From DASWRT01 sp036403035 (GTDB lineage: Bacteria > Pseudomonadota > Alphaproteobacteria > ATCC43930 > CGMCC-115725), in assembly GCA_036403035.1 (NCBI GenBank), contig DASWRT010000453.1, positions 1-7,600 of the forward strand: DNA of 7,600 nt, given 5' to 3'. A program made the translations under genes and the position numbers. The notes under the pieces are model-generated. The model was not told the origin of the DNA. It ran no database searches and saw nothing but the letters and a program-made list of their open reading frames with translations. Below are positions 6,467-7,600 of the stretch, one piece after another (the stretch's first letter is position 1; every line of letters begins with the position of its first letter).

Positions 6467-7600
6467 ATGGCTCCGTCGCTCAATTCGTTCCGGCATGGAT
6501 GGCGTGCGGCATGCGTGCGCGCTCGTAGCTTTGCAGCGAACCGGGTGGGCGGTGTCGCCGTGGCCACCGCATTGAGCATGCCGGTGCTGATCGGAATGCT
6601 CGGCATCGGTGTCGACGTGGGGACGTGGTATGTGCAGCAGGGTGAACTCCAGACGACCGCCGATGTGGTCGCGCTGGGCGCCGCCCGGCACCTCGCCGAC
6701 AATGGCGTGTCGGTCGCGATGCTGACCCCGATTGCCCAAGCCGACGCAGTGGCGAACGGATTCTCTTCCGCCGCCGGCGACACGATGTCCCTGGCGCTGG
6801 CGTCCGGCAACACGCAAGTGCAGGTGACGGTCACGCGGCAGGCGAACCGCTATTTCACGAAGCTCTTTTCGCACGGGTCGGTCGCTCTATCCGCAACGTC
6901 CGTCGGCGGCCTGACGCAAACGCAAAGCACAATGGCTGCCTGCGTCCTGGCGCTCGATCCGAAGGCGTCGATCGACATCGATGTCGAGAACATGGGAAGC
7001 ATTTCCGCGACCAACTGCACCGTCGCCTCGAACTCCACCAGCTCGCAATCGATATACGTGCGGAACGGCTCGATCACGGCCGGCGCGGTCGTCTCGGCCG
7101 GCGGCGCGGTGGCGTCCAGCAACGGCCAGTCCACCATCTCCCCGACGCCGCAAACCTACGCGGCGCCGACGGCGGACCCGTATGCTTCGCTCCAGGCCCC
7201 CGCGATCGGTTCCTGCGATCATACGAACTTCGCGCTCAACTGGGCCGCCAACCCGCAGACGATCTATCCTGGCACGTATTGCGGCGGCCTCGCCGTCCAG
7301 AACGGCGCCAAGGTGATCTTCTCGCCGGGGCTCTACGTGATCACGAACGGCGACCTGAACGTCACCGGCGGATCGACGATCACCTCCGGAAACGGCGTCA
7401 GCTTTTATCTCGGCGGTTCCAAGCCGGGACGCCTCAACCTGCAGAACTACACGAATACGACCTGGGCGATGAGCGCGATGTCGTCCGGCTGGATGAAAGG
7501 CGTGCTCGTCTATCAGGACCGCTCCGCACCATCGACCGGGACCGACAACTCGGTCGTCGGGGGTTCGACCTTCGCCTTCCAAGGCGCCATGTACTTCCCT
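6467..7600 (+). CDS. Second TadG-like pilus-assembly protein, 3' end outside window
   Basis: The frame starts at ATG 6467, the first start after an in-frame stop at 6443, and stays open for 378 codons to the right edge. A weak GGTGG lies ten bases upstream. The N terminus has a basic leader (FRHGWRAACVRARSF), then VGGVAVATALSMP and a hydrophobic helix to about residue 50, then VDVGTWYVQQGELQTTADVVALGAA, the TadG-type signature. From residue 156 it parallels the 436-residue paralogue: CVLALDP (159), NCTVAS (184, the same 25-residue spacing from the first cysteine), ADPYA, PGTYCGG (272), SPGLYVI, VLVYQDR and GGSTFAFQGAMYFP. The same low-charge Gly/Ser/Thr/Asn-rich region suggests a beta-rich extracytoplasmic domain. 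By comparison with the paralogue, roughly 55 residues may be missing at the end. Orientation away from the other three Tad genes makes it a separate transcription unit. Confidence 0.82.
   Translation, partial: MAPSLNSFRHGWRAACVRARSFAANRVGGVAVATALSMPVLIGMLGIGVDVGTWYVQQGELQTTADVVALGAARHLADNGVSVAMLTPIAQADAVANGFSSAAGDTMSLALASGNTQVQVTVTRQANRYFTKLFSHGSVALSATSVGGLTQTQSTMAACVLALDPKASIDIDVENMGSISATNCTVASNSTSSQSIYVRNGSITAGAVVSAGGAVASSNGQSTISPTPQTYAAPTADPYASLQAPAIGSCDHTNFALNWAANPQTIYPGTYCGGLAVQNGAKVIFSPGLYVITNGDLNVTGGSTITSGNGVSFYLGGSKPGRLNLQNYTNTTWAMSAMSSGWMKGVLVYQDRSAPSTGTDNSVVGGSTFAFQGAMYFP

Noticed and set aside
6887..7582. Minus-strand open frame of 231 codons under the right-hand TadG-like gene
   Set aside because: Arg/Gly-rich shadow; the plus strand is open to the edge and aligns with its paralogue throughout.

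Overview
The window looks like a chromosomal stretch of a GC-rich alphaproteobacterium. The base composition, the long acyl-CoA-synthetase/GNAT fusion protein and the style of the TadE/TadG pseudopilins all point that way, but no marker gene fixes the genus. I saw no rRNA, tRNA, CRISPR array, transposase or integrase.

Left part (1-1133): the 3' part of a DMT/EamA-family membrane transporter enters from the left edge. It meets, tail to tail, a minus-strand gene for a small HEAAH-motif protein resembling the peptidase domain of FtsH (M41) without any AAA+ ATPase; the two genes overlap by 67 bases. A 121-base spacer separates that gene from the next one, which is divergent.

Centre (1134-3899): one 921-residue gene fuses an NDP-forming acyl-CoA synthetase scaffold (CoA-binding, ligase-CoA and ATP-grasp domains) to a C-terminal GNAT acetyltransferase. 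This is the architecture of Pat-type protein lysine acetyltransferases. The position of the phospho-histidine expected of a working synthetase reads tyrosine (SYAG instead of SHTG), while the second catalytic histidine, in the ATP-grasp part, is kept. The likely reading is a CoA-sensing regulatory acetyltransferase rather than an active acetate-CoA ligase.

Right part (3865-7600): a Tad (Flp pilus) pseudopilin-like cluster. Three tightly packed minus-strand genes (TadG-like, TadE-like, TadE/F-like, in that transcription order) appear translationally coupled. A second TadG-like paralogue reads in the opposite direction and leaves the window on the right. The two TadG-like proteins share a Gly/Ser/Thr/Asn-rich region with matching cysteines and look like beta-rich extracellular proteins. 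Between them lies a 442-base spacer with a sharply AT-rich core, probably the divergent control region. It also holds a 41-base degenerate direct copy of the 3' end of the synthetase/GNAT gene.

The synthetase/GNAT gene and the pseudopilin operon converge and overlap by 35 bases at a perfect 11-base-pair inverted repeat. The core Tad machinery (prepilin flp, ATPase tadA, platform tadB/tadC, secretin rcpA) is not in the window, so the cluster is either the edge of a larger tad locus or an orphan minor-pseudopilin set.
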